This document shows, in pieces, positions 42,808 to 52,014 of a stretch of DNA of 64,000 nucleotides. This DNA is from Phototrophicus methaneseepsis. GTDB taxonomy: Bacteria; Chloroflexota; Anaerolineae; Aggregatilineales; Phototrophicaceae. Both the position numbers and the translations under genes were made by a program. The notes under the pieces are model-generated. The model was not told the origin of the DNA. It saw nothing but the letters and a program-made list of their open reading frames with translations, and did not search any database. Numbering within the stretch: position 1 is the stretch's first letter; every line of letters starts with the position of its first letter. The stretch covers positions 558,001-622,000 of the forward strand of contig NZ_CP062983.1 of the NCBI RefSeq assembly GCF_015500095.1. Reading direction: 5' to 3'.

Positions 42808-45800
42808 ATGGCCGATACGTTTAATATTTCCCAGGCATTTGTTTCTTATTCGAGGCGCAATAAGCTTTTTGTCCAACGATTAGAAAAAGCGCTCAATGAC
42901 CACGGATTAGAAGTCTGGGTTGATTGGGAAGACATCCCCCCCAGTGCGGATTGGTGGCGGGAAATCCAGGCCGGGATTGCCGCTGCGGATAACTTCATCT
43001 TCATCATTAGCCCGGAAAGCGTCACGTCAGAAGTTTGCGCCCGCGAAATTGAATACGGCGTCGAGACGCACAAACGCTTCATCCCCGTCCTGTTAAAAGA
43101 AGTCACCGACCCAACCCATCAAGCCCTGATTCCACCGGCCATCAACACGCCTAACTGGATTTTCTTCAGGGAACAGGACGACTTCGACGCGGCTGTCGAT
43201 ACGCTCGTGGAGACGATCCAGACTGACCTGCAACATGTGCAGGCACATACGCGCTTCCTGGTTAAAGCCCGCGAATGGGATTCTCATCAGCGTGATAACA
43301 GCTACCTCCTGCGCGGTACGGAAGTGCAACTGGCGGAAAACTGGCTGATCCATGCTGAAGAAGAACGTCCGGCACCGTCAGAATTACATCGCACCTACAT
43401 CCTTGAAAGCCGCCGCGCCCAGAATGCCCGCCAGCGCACGCAGCTTATCAGCGCCCTGGTGGCACTGGTGGTCTCTGTGGTGCTGCTGGTCTTCGCTGTC
43501 GTCCAGACGCTTAACTTGGATGAGCGAAACGAAGAACTCGCAGAACAGATTACCATCAGCGAAGCGAACCTGAGGCGCGCTCGCAACACACAATCACTCT
43601 TTTTGACGACCCTTTCCGATCAAGAATTGGCCCAGGGCAACGGGCAATCTGCCCTGCTGTTGGCCCTGGAATCCATGCGCTTTATCAATAACGGCATCTA
43701 TCACATCCAGAGTTACGAAGCCCTGACTGCCGCTATACTCAGCCCCGTGCAGGAGGTGGCCGTACTGCGCCAGAACGGTCAGGCGATGACCGTCACAGGC
43801 TGGGATACCAGCGGCACGCGCTTACTCACCTCCGGGGATGATGGCACAGCACGCCTTTGGGGTGCAGATGGCGCACTCATCCAGACGTTCCGCCATGCAG
43901 CGGAAGGCGTTAGCGTCCAGGCAGGCTGGAGCGCGGATAATCTGCGCGTCTATACCTGGGGGGGTGATGAAGCCACCATCTGGTCTATAGAAGGCGTGGA
44001 ACTGGCTCGCTTAAACCATGAAGGCGACCAAGTGACGCGCGTCACCTGGCGCAGCGATGGCAACCGCATCATGACAATTGCCTTGCCAACGGCGGATTGC
44101 ACAGACGAATGCACCTATATCCTGCGCGTGTGGAATGCGGATGGCACGCTACGGGGCATCTATGACACAGCCCGCGCGCGAACAGTGCCAGAAGTCAGTT
44201 GGAATGAGGATTGGTCGCGGGCGGTCGTCACGGGTACGAGCGGCTTCGTGGTATTAGATGACGCGCTGGAACCTGTTTCCAGCCACAGCGGGGCTATCGG
44301 TTCAGGCACAGACTGGAACGCCGCCGGGGACCGTTACATTACCCAGCCGACGTTCACCACAGCGGCTTCATTATGGGGGACAGATGGGAATGTTCTGGCT
44401 GAATTGAGCGGGGCCAGGAGTGCCCGCGACGTCACATTCAGCCCAGACAGCCGTTTTTCGCTGGCATGGAGCGGCGAAATCGTCAGCTTCTGGGATATGT
44501 CTGGCGAGACGACTTTTACTACACCACCGCCAGAGGGCACCCGCTTTGCATCCGTCTTTTGGCTACCGGGTGAAGCCGCAGAAGCCGCCTTGCTAGCCCG
44601 CGATGCCTCTTGTGCGAGTGGCGATGTTTGCACCTTTACCCTGCAAATGGTCAGCCCCAATGGTGAAGACGTCACAACCATCACCTTTGAAAGCGAACTC
44701 GGCGCGGCCAGCGTCACGCCGAACCCGGCAGGCGGGCAAATCCTCGTTAATGCCTGCAGCGCTGTGCGCCTGTTCAACCTGCGCGGCGACCTGATGCAGA
44801 CAATCCCCATCCCTACCGGGCAGCCCACTACCTGCGTTGGCGTCTGGAGCGATACAGGCGAACATCTCTATGTACAGTGGGGGCCAGTCGTCAGCCTGTG
44901 GCGGGCCGATGGCGCTCCGGTTGATACGCTTGAACATCCCTTCCTAGCGAGCGATACGCGCTGGGTGGCTGATGGCACGTTGATTGCCGTCACCAGCCCC
45001 ACAGCAGAGACGCAAATCTGGGATACCAACGGCGACCGCGTCCTCAACTTCGACTACGGGGTGGCTGCGCAGCCATTGGCCTTCAATGACAGCCATACCC
45101 ATGTCGCTGTCCCCACAGCACAGGGCGTTGTCCATCTCTGGCGGATGGTCGATACAACCGAGCCAACGCTCGATCTGACAGTATGGGATGGGCTGGTATG
45201 GAGCGAAGATCGTAGTTTGGTGCTCACATGGCGCGATGATACGCTCTATCTTTGGCAGACCGACGGCACGCGCCTGGGTACGCTCAATGATGGGCTGCCT
45301 ATCGCTGATGCCGTCTTCAGCGATGACAACAGCGAAGTCTTGTTTGTCGATAACAGCCCTACCAATTGCGAGACGGATTGCAGCTATCGCGCGCGTGTGT
45401 GGGATACGACAACGGGCGCGGTCACAGCCAGTTATGAGCATACCGTCCCCCTGGCAGAAGCAGATTGGAACGCTGACGATACGCGCATCATCGTGGAGAC
45501 AGCCCGCCGCCCCAACTGCCGCAATGTCTGTAATACCAAGCTCGTCTTGCTGGATGATGCTGGCGCACCCTTGATTGACCAACCCATTGACCATACCAGC
45601 ACAGAAGATGCCCAGATTTACGAAGACCGCTTTATCGTAGCCGTTGCGCGCAGCGGCACCAACAACATCAGCACCATTTACGATACAGCCGGCACGCCCC
45701 TGGCACAGATCACCGATGCTAACCCGGTGCGATCTTTGCAATTCACGGAAAGTGACGATTTCGCTGTGACAGCGACTGGCGTAACGCGCTCCCTGGTACA

Positions 45801-46665
45801 ATTATGGCGGATACAGCCAGACGCCTGGGAACTCGTTGCGACGCTCAGCGCTGGCGACCCCATCAATACCAGCGGCGACGTCAGCCTGTTGAGCGGTGAC
45901 CGCATCATGACGATTGATAATGCCTCTACAGGCTGTGATATATGCGATTCTGACGTCATCGTATGGGATACCCTTGGGCAAGCACTCTTGCGCCTAGAGC
46001 ATACAGATCGCATCAGCGGGGCAGTATATAGCCAGACCTCTGAGCGCATTCTGAGCTATACGAGTGATGGTTTGCTCACCATATGGGATGCCGCAACAGG
46101 CGAGAACCTCATCCAGATACCGCACGAGACAGCCATCGACAGCGCCCAATGGAGCCCGGACGGCACGCAAATCCTGACCCTAACAGATGATGATCGTCTG
46201 GTTTTGTGGCAGGCCAGCGGCGAGATGGTCTTCGTGGCATCTCTGCCAGAAGGCATCATTAGTGCCTCGTTCAGCACCAGCGGGCAGTACATCGCCGCAT
46301 GGAGTTGGGATAAAACTATCCATATTTGGGATAACACTGGGGATATACAGAGCGTGCTGGCGTCTCAGGAGATTGTCTCAGGCGTCTGGTCAGAAGAAAG
46401 CGATGTGCTGTTCACATCAGCCGATAGCGGCGAACTGCGTCTCTATGCGGTCGATGGCCTGGAACTGGCGGCAATGCACCTCAGCGAAGAGCCTACGCAG
46501 TTCTTCCTGACTGAAGATGGCGCACACGTCATCACCAATGGCAGCGATTTTGGTCAGCGCTGGCTTGTTGATCTGCCGCAGCTCCTGGCGTTAGGGCAGC
46601 AGCTCGCTGTCCGGGACCTCAACGAGGGCGAGCGGCAACAGTTCTTCCTATTTGATGGGCAGTAA
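42808..46665 (+). CDS. TIR-transmembrane-WD40 giant protein with blade cysteine pairs
   Basis: This 1,285-residue protein has an N-terminal TIR domain (about 7-140: AFVSYSRRNKLFVQRLEKAL, IISPESVTSEVCAREIEYG). Glu80 is in the usual position of the NADase glutamate. A linker, one membrane helix (about 213-233), a short coiled coil and a helical segment (TLSDQELAQGNGQSALLLALESMRFI) follow. From about 300 to 1,270 come roughly 20 WD40-type repeats, probably several propellers. Close cysteine pairs recur just before the WD strand: 431/435, 602/608, 854/858, 904/908, 1043/1046. With TIR in the cytoplasm the propellers would be outside, where such pairs could be disulfides. An immune or signalling role is inferred. 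Confidence 0.85.
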   Translation: MADTFNISQAFVSYSRRNKLFVQRLEKALNDHGLEVWVDWEDIPPSADWWREIQAGIAAADNFIFIISPESVTSEVCAREIEYGVETHKRFIPVLLKEVTDPTHQALIPPAINTPNWIFFREQDDFDAAVDTLVETIQTDLQHVQAHTRFLVKAREWDSHQRDNSYLLRGTEVQLAENWLIHAEEERPAPSELHRTYILESRRAQNARQRTQLISALVALVVSVVLLVFAVVQTLNLDERNEELAEQITISEANLRRARNTQSLFLTTLSDQELAQGNGQSALLLALESMRFINNGIYHIQSYEALTAAILSPVQEVAVLRQNGQAMTVTGWDTSGTRLLTSGDDGTARLWGADGALIQTFRHAAEGVSVQAGWSADNLRVYTWGGDEATIWSIEGVELARLNHEGDQVTRVTWRSDGNRIMTIALPTADCTDECTYILRVWNADGTLRGIYDTARARTVPEVSWNEDWSRAVVTGTSGFVVLDDALEPVSSHSGAIGSGTDWNAAGDRYITQPTFTTAASLWGTDGNVLAELSGARSARDVTFSPDSRFSLAWSGEIVSFWDMSGETTFTTPPPEGTRFASVFWLPGEAAEAALLARDASCASGDVCTFTLQMVSPNGEDVTTITFESELGAASVTPNPAGGQILVNACSAVRLFNLRGDLMQTIPIPTGQPTTCVGVWSDTGEHLYVQWGPVVSLWRADGAPVDTLEHPFLASDTRWVADGTLIAVTSPTAETQIWDTNGDRVLNFDYGVAAQPLAFNDSHTHVAVPTAQGVVHLWRMVDTTEPTLDLTVWDGLVWSEDRSLVLTWRDDTLYLWQTDGTRLGTLNDGLPIADAVFSDDNSEVLFVDNSPTNCETDCSYRARVWDTTTGAVTASYEHTVPLAEADWNADDTRIIVETARRPNCRNVCNTKLVLLDDAGAPLIDQPIDHTSTEDAQIYEDRFIVAVARSGTNNISTIYDTAGTPLAQITDANPVRSLQFTESDDFAVTATGVTRSLVQLWRIQPDAWELVATLSAGDPINTSGDVSLLSGDRIMTIDNASTGCDICDSDVIVWDTLGQALLRLEHTDRISGAVYSQTSERILSYTSDGLLTIWDAATGENLIQIPHETAIDSAQWSPDGTQILTLTDDDRLVLWQASGEMVFVASLPEGIISASFSTSGQYIAAWSWDKTIHIWDNTGDIQSVLASQEIVSGVWSEESDVLFTSADSGELRLYAVDGLELAAMHLSEEPTQFFLTEDGAHVITNGSDFGQRWLVDLPQLLALGQQLAVRDLNEGERQQFFLFDGQ

Positions 46666-46935
46666 GCAAAGCCCACAGTCGATTAAAGAGGGCGAGCGAA
46701 TAATGCATCACATCCAGATGAAGAGCGACACATTTGCGATGCTCAATCTGAATGTGCCTATCGAAGCGCTGCATAGCAGGGGCTATGTCTGCGGGTAAAG
46801 GGGCTTCCTGACGCCTAGGGAGGGTGTCGTATAGCATGTCAGCGTAGGCTGTTCGTACGTAGTGCCGCCATGGTTGGCTTTGTATACTGAAAGTATATTC
46901 GCAAGGCCGTAACCATTGATGCGGGACGACCGACC

Positions 46936-48168
46936 ATGAAACACAAGTACACATTCACACGCCGCGACTTTCTGAAGATCACAGGGGCCAGCTTCGTAAG
47001 CATGGCTGCCAGCGGCCATATGTGGATTGCTGTACCACGCGACACAGACCAATCGCCAGAACAGCCCACAGGCCCCAACAGTCGCGTTTACCTCCACACA
47101 TATGATCCCGCCGATACCCTGACAAGCGATGCTGTCCGTCAGACGATGCTCTCCGTCAGCGATTTAAGCTGGCTGAAGGCAGGTGATTCTGTTTTTGTGA
47201 AGGTCGCCAGCAATTCCAATTATGCGCCGCCTTCTGTGACGTCCCCCGCCGTGTTGGAAGGTGTCGTCAGCTTATTAAAAGAAGCAGGCGCGGGCACCGT
47301 TTACGTCGGCGATATGAGCGGGGCGCAGTTTGTGCGCCACCTGGCAACAGAGACGATTGGCTCCACCCGCGAGAATATGCGCCAGAACGGCCTGCTCGCT
47401 GCTGCGGAAGCCACAGGCGCGACGATTCACTGCTTTGAAGAAATCCCCTTTGAAGAAGCTTACATCCCCGGTGTACCGATGATCGACCACCACTGGGGGA
47501 CTGATTTACAGGTCGCTGAAATTCTGGATCGTGTCGATCACATCATTAATCTGCCGCGCCTGGGCAAACACGTCCTGGCAGGGGCATCCTTAGGGATGAA
47601 AAACGCCATTGGCTGGATCAGCGACCACAGCCGTATGGTGCTCCATCGTGATGCGGATACCTTCCATGAAAAGATCGTTGAGGTCAATGCCATCCCGCAG
47701 CTTGCCGATAAGATGCGCATGACCCTGACCTTGGTTGATCAGGCTCTGACCACCTACGGACCGGATGCCGGTTATCATTTGCCGCTGGCACAGCCGATTA
47801 TCCTGGCCTCTGATGATGTCGTCAGTCATGACCAGGTAGCGCTGCTCTCTCTGCTATGGGCACGCACCCAGACGAGCGCGGAAGCTATCGCCGCAGACCC
47901 TTACCCAGATGAATCGAACGGCCTCAACTGGTGGTTTGTACGCGTCACCTGGGGCGAAGAAGCCGCTGCGGCTTACCAGGACTTGCAGGCATATGATGCG
48001 CTGATTGAGCCGGATACCCCCACGCACATCAATCTGGCGTGGCAGAGCCTGCGAGGTGGGCGGCCCGCCGCTATTGAAGTATTGCCAAGCGGCCTGGCTA
48101 TCAACGAGCGCCTGGCAGCGACTCTAACACAAAATGAGAACCTGGGCGTTGTCCTGCCCAGCCTGTAA
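46936..48168 (+). CDS. Tat-exported DUF362 protein
   Basis: This 410-residue protein has a twin-arginine signal (TRRDFLKITGASF), so it is exported folded, probably with a cofactor. The mature part matches DUF362: VFVKVASNSNYAPPSVTSPAVLEGVVSLLKEAGAGTVYVGDMSG and the conserved INLPRLGKHVLAGASLGMKNAIGWI. The two 4Fe-4S motifs of some DUF362 proteins are not present. It is the first gene of a rightward block with three exported cytochromes. GGGACGACC precedes the ATG. The function of DUF362 is not established. Context suggests a role in redox or cytochrome maturation outside the membrane. Confidence 0.82.
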   Translation: MKHKYTFTRRDFLKITGASFVSMAASGHMWIAVPRDTDQSPEQPTGPNSRVYLHTYDPADTLTSDAVRQTMLSVSDLSWLKAGDSVFVKVASNSNYAPPSVTSPAVLEGVVSLLKEAGAGTVYVGDMSGAQFVRHLATETIGSTRENMRQNGLLAAAEATGATIHCFEEIPFEEAYIPGVPMIDHHWGTDLQVAEILDRVDHIINLPRLGKHVLAGASLGMKNAIGWISDHSRMVLHRDADTFHEKIVEVNAIPQLADKMRMTLTLVDQALTTYGPDAGYHLPLAQPIILASDDVVSHDQVALLSLLWARTQTSAEAIAADPYPDESNGLNWWFVRVTWGEEAAAAYQDLQAYDALIEPDTPTHINLAWQSLRGGRPAAIEVLPSGLAINERLAATLTQNENLGVVLPSL

Positions 48169-48341
48169 TCCCGTCATCGTGGCCTGACTGAAGTAGGGTT
48201 TCGCCAAAATCCAGCTATGGCATCGAACGCCAGCCCGGACAGTATCCACGGAGCGACCTGGCTATGGGCCCGCAGACCTTACCTTATAGGACGCGGCCTA
48301 CCTAATTACATACAATAAGACCGACTGAGTAACACATCGCG

Positions 48342-50033
48342 ATGTCTTCAAAACAGAAAGTGACCTTTCTCATTCCGGTGATCGCCATTGCAGGACTATT
48401 CGGCATCATCTTGCTCACGCCACAGGACGAACAAATCATTGCACGCGGGATTGTCCATGATGAATCCGGCCCTTTGGAAGGCGCTGTCGTCCGGCAGCGA
48501 GGCAGTTCCTATTACGTCCTCACGAACAGCGATGGCTACTTCGAACTCCCCCTACCAGAGAACAACGGCGCGCAAATCACAGCCTGGATACCAGGGACTT
48601 TCATCGGCGGCGGCGATGTTGAAGGCTTCCTCAATCCAGAAGGCGATATGCTCTTCCTGCATCATTACCCCGTGACCGATAATTCAGAGTATCCATTCGT
48701 TAGCCCCACAGATCCAGATAATGAGACGGCTTGCGCTAACTGCCACGCAGATCATACCGGCGAAAATGATAGCGCCATGCCCTTTGACGAATGGCAGCAA
48801 GATGCCCATGCAACGGCGGCGACCAACAAGCGATTTTTATCGCTTTACAATGGCACCAACTTAGCCGGCGAAGCAGGCCCGGCTACCCTGTTCATCTATG
48901 AAGCCTTGCAAACGGCCAATAAGCCGGTCGCGCCTTCGCTGGGCCAGGATGCCGTCGGCCCAGGGTACAAGCTGGATTATCCAGATCAGAGTGGCATCTG
49001 TGCGACCTGTCACACGCCCATCCTCGCCATAGATACACCCTACCACGCGGACCCCAATACAGCGGTTGGGGTTGCTGCGGAGGGCATCTCTTGCGACTTT
49101 TGCCATAAAATCCAGGATGTGACCCTGCGCCCAGATGGTAAGCCGGACCCTGGCTTACCGGGTGTGCTATCTGTCCAATTTTTGCGCCCACAAGCCGGGG
49201 AACAACTCTTCATCGGGCCGCTTGATGATACCCCTGGCGAGGATATTTATGCCGCTTCGCAGGATGAAAGCCAATTCTGTGCTGCCTGCCATAGCGGGCA
49301 GTTCTGGGATGTGCCTATCTACGACAGCTTTGGCGAATGGCTGGCAAGCCCTTACAGCATGGGCGATCAGGCCCAAACCTGCCAGGATTGCCATATGCCC
49401 CATGTTGGTGTGACGTCATTCGTACAGCTCCCACCAGATGACACCACCATCCTCGCCCCGCGCGACCCGGAGACTATTTTTAGCCATCGGATGCCTGGTG
49501 CTGCCGACGAAGCCTTGCTCGAAAGCGCCGCTACGCTCACCGTGGAGGCAAAGCCCACGGGCGATCAATTGCACGTCACCGTCCGCGTGACCAATACCGG
49601 GGCGGGACACCACATCCCAACGGATAACCCCCTGCGCAATATGATCTTGCTGGTCCAGACAGTAGATGGCGAAGGCCAACCGCTGACGCTTCTCGATGGG
49701 CCGACGATCCCAGCATGGGGCGGCGTAGGCGACCCAGCAGAAGGCTACTATGCAGGCCAGCCAGGGATACTTTATGCTAAAATCCTGGCTGATCTTTTTA
49801 CGGATGAGATGCCTACCTATGCTTATTGGCGGCCTACCCGCCTGGTGAGCGACAATCGCATCGCGGCCCTGGCGACAGATCAATCGTCGTACACATTCGC
49901 CTTGCCTGCGGATCAAGATGTGACAGTTGATGTACAGCTTTATTTGCGCCGGGCGTACATAGAACTGATGGACCTGAAAGATTGGGATACAACAGATATG
50001 TTGATGACCCAGCAGATCGTGAGAGTGCCTTGA
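48342..50033 (+). CDS. Five-haem c-type cytochrome with carboxypeptidase-regulatory-like domain
   Basis: This 563-residue protein has an N-terminal membrane helix (about 7-27) acting as anchor or uncleaved signal. A carboxypeptidase-regulatory-like beta-sandwich follows (ARGIVHDESGPLEGAVVRQ...TNSDGYFELPLP, about 35-75). Five CxxCH haem sites then come, with first Cys at 131, 220, 251, 313 and 347. The C-terminal 190 residues are a beta-rich domain without haem. The haem spacing resembles cytochrome c554/NapC-nitrite-reductase-like multihaem proteins, but I cannot assign a substrate. It ends by overlapping the next cytochrome gene, so the two are coupled. It should face the outside of the membrane. 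Confidence 0.88.
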   Translation: MSSKQKVTFLIPVIAIAGLFGIILLTPQDEQIIARGIVHDESGPLEGAVVRQRGSSYYVLTNSDGYFELPLPENNGAQITAWIPGTFIGGGDVEGFLNPEGDMLFLHHYPVTDNSEYPFVSPTDPDNETACANCHADHTGENDSAMPFDEWQQDAHATAATNKRFLSLYNGTNLAGEAGPATLFIYEALQTANKPVAPSLGQDAVGPGYKLDYPDQSGICATCHTPILAIDTPYHADPNTAVGVAAEGISCDFCHKIQDVTLRPDGKPDPGLPGVLSVQFLRPQAGEQLFIGPLDDTPGEDIYAASQDESQFCAACHSGQFWDVPIYDSFGEWLASPYSMGDQAQTCQDCHMPHVGVTSFVQLPPDDTTILAPRDPETIFSHRMPGAADEALLESAATLTVEAKPTGDQLHVTVRVTNTGAGHHIPTDNPLRNMILLVQTVDGEGQPLTLLDGPTIPAWGGVGDPAEGYYAGQPGILYAKILADLFTDEMPTYAYWRPTRLVSDNRIAALATDQSSYTFALPADQDVTVDVQLYLRRAYIELMDLKDWDTTDMLMTQQIVRVP

Positions 50034-51937
50034 AGCAACTTCTATATGGATGGACTGCGATTGTGCTCGTGATGGGGGCGCTCCTGCTTTACACCACGGG
50101 CATCTTTGCGGAAGATACAGCTTCGCGTACCGCATCACAAACGGCCTTCCCCACCTATGAAGGTATTCACGAATTTGCGCCGACAGCGACGCGAGAAATC
50201 ACACCTGTTCCGCTGGCGTTGACGCCCATCAGCACGCCACAGCCCTTACCCGGCTTACCCGCCCTGACCAACAGCCAATCGAGCAAGATGCTCGCCATCA
50301 CGGGTGAAACGCTCATCACCGTGAACCCGGATAGTGATTCTGTAACCTTGGTCAACCTGGGCGACAAAACCATCATGACGGAAATCAGCGTCGGCGATGA
50401 CCCGCGTTCTGTAGCGATCACACCAGATGGCACCACAGCCCTGGTCGCGTTACGTGGTGATAACGCCGTCGCCATCGTTGACCTGGCAGCGCAGTCGTTA
50501 GATCGTATCGTGAGCGTCGGGCATATGCCCTATGGGGTCGTCACAGATGGGCGGCGCGTCTTTGTGAGCTGCTTCGGCGACGATACGATTGTCGTGTTCG
50601 ATCTGCAGACGGATGAAGAATTGTATCGTCTTGCAGTGCCGGATGCCCCTGCGGCTATGGTGCTGGGTGAAGATTGGCTGTTAAGCACACATTTTTACAG
50701 CGGGCTGGTAACCGTCATCAACGTATCGCGGACACCTGTCGTGGTCGGCTCAGCCAATGTCGAGCCAGATGGTGAGCTTGCCGGGGCCATTGTGCTCTCG
50801 CCGGATGGTGAACGCGCTTATATTCCGCAGCAGCGTACAGGCCTTTCTTTGATTTCACTGCAATACATGCAGGATTGGTTCCCTGTCGTCAGCGTGCTCG
50901 ATATGGCGACGATGACGGGCGACCGCGACGCTCGTATGACGATTTCCATGATCGACAGCGAAACGGCCAACATGCCCTTCGACGCCGCCTTCGATGATCG
51001 GGGCGAAACACTCTATGTTGTGCTGGCGGGGAATGATGCCATCGTGGCGATTGACCTAGAGAATGAGAGCGTCCTGGCGCGCGTGCCCGTCGGGGCCAAT
51101 CCGCGCGGGATCACGATAGATGGCGCGTATGTCTACGTACTCAACACGCTGGATGGCACGCTTTCCGTGATCGACACAGCTAGCCTACAGGTCGTCGATA
51201 CCCTGACCGTGACACAAATCCCGATGGACCCCATACTGCTGCAAGGGAAAATCTTATTCCACCGAGCCGATGCCCCCATTATGAGCGATGGGGCTATCAG
51301 TTGTGCAACCTGCCACTTTGACGGGGGCAATGATGGGCGCACCTGGATTAACTTCCGCAGTGGTCCCCGCAACACGCCTTCCTTAGGCAATCTATCCCAG
51401 ACGGCACCCTTCCATTGGGCGGGCGATATGCCCCAACTACAGGACAGCATCGAAGATACAATTCGCCATGTCATGCTCGGCGATGGCCTGATCAATGATG
51501 GTGAAGCCTTCGACGCGACCATTGAACAGGATGATGCAGGCCGCTCCGCCGACCTGGATGCACTTGTCGCTTATGTCGAATCATTGGAGCCATGGCCGAG
51601 CCCTTATCTGGCAGATGATGGCACCTTAAGCGACGCTGCACAGCGCGGTATGCAGATGTTCATCAGTGGGTCGCCCGGTTGTGGCTGCCATGTCCCCCCG
51701 CTCTATACGGACCTCCAACTGCATAACCTGACAGGGGCGGCTTTCTCCCTGGAAGTCTTCGAAGATTTCGATACGCCAACGCTGCGCGGCTTATGGGCCT
51801 CCGCGCCTTATATGCACGATGGCGTGGCCCAGACGTTGGAAGAAGTCCTCACGCGGACGGACCCCGTCCATAGCGTGGCCGACAACCTCACAGAGCAGGA
51901 ACTTGCTGATCTGGTCGCCTTTTTATTATCCTTATAA
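50030..51937 (+). CDS. YVTN beta-propeller fused to di-haem cytochrome c peroxidase/MauG-like domain
   Basis: The likely start is the TTG at 50030, which overlaps the stop of the previous gene (TTGA), giving 635 residues. An N-terminal helix (about 4-24) leads through a Thr/Pro-rich linker to a YVTN/NHL-type propeller (about 80-410), with repeats such as SVGDDPRSVAITPDGTTALVAL and VPVGANPRGITIDGAYVYVL. The last 220 residues look like the di-haem peroxidase/MauG family: SCATCHFDGGNDGR (Cys425), RNTPSLGNLSQTAPFHWAGD, and MHDGVAQTLEEVL. The expected second haem site is CGCH at 551-554, one residue shorter than CxxCH. It is exported and presumably docks with its neighbours. Confidence 0.85.
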   Translation: MKQLLYGWTAIVLVMGALLLYTTGIFAEDTASRTASQTAFPTYEGIHEFAPTATREITPVPLALTPISTPQPLPGLPALTNSQSSKMLAITGETLITVNPDSDSVTLVNLGDKTIMTEISVGDDPRSVAITPDGTTALVALRGDNAVAIVDLAAQSLDRIVSVGHMPYGVVTDGRRVFVSCFGDDTIVVFDLQTDEELYRLAVPDAPAAMVLGEDWLLSTHFYSGLVTVINVSRTPVVVGSANVEPDGELAGAIVLSPDGERAYIPQQRTGLSLISLQYMQDWFPVVSVLDMATMTGDRDARMTISMIDSETANMPFDAAFDDRGETLYVVLAGNDAIVAIDLENESVLARVPVGANPRGITIDGAYVYVLNTLDGTLSVIDTASLQVVDTLTVTQIPMDPILLQGKILFHRADAPIMSDGAISCATCHFDGGNDGRTWINFRSGPRNTPSLGNLSQTAPFHWAGDMPQLQDSIEDTIRHVMLGDGLINDGEAFDATIEQDDAGRSADLDALVAYVESLEPWPSPYLADDGTLSDAAQRGMQMFISGSPGCGCHVPPLYTDLQLHNLTGAAFSLEVFEDFDTPTLRGLWASAPYMHDGVAQTLEEVLTRTDPVHSVADNLTEQELADLVAFLLSL

Positions 51938-51959
51938 GCTTAGTCACAAGCTTAGTCAC
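51936..51959. repeat. 12-bp perfect tandem repeat at a stop codon
   Basis: AAGCTTAGTCAC occurs twice in direct succession (51936-51947 and 51948-51959), starting within the stop codon of the preceding cytochrome gene. Confidence 0.8.
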
Positions 51960-52014
51960 ACTGAGCATTCCCAATCATCAACATTTACTCAATCTGTCCA
52001 TAGAACAAACCGGT

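Noticed and set aside
42808-43230. Thoeris or CBASS defence system
   Set aside because: A TIR domain is present, but no ThsA-like, cyclase or effector partner gene lies beside it. The membrane helix and propeller do not match those systems.
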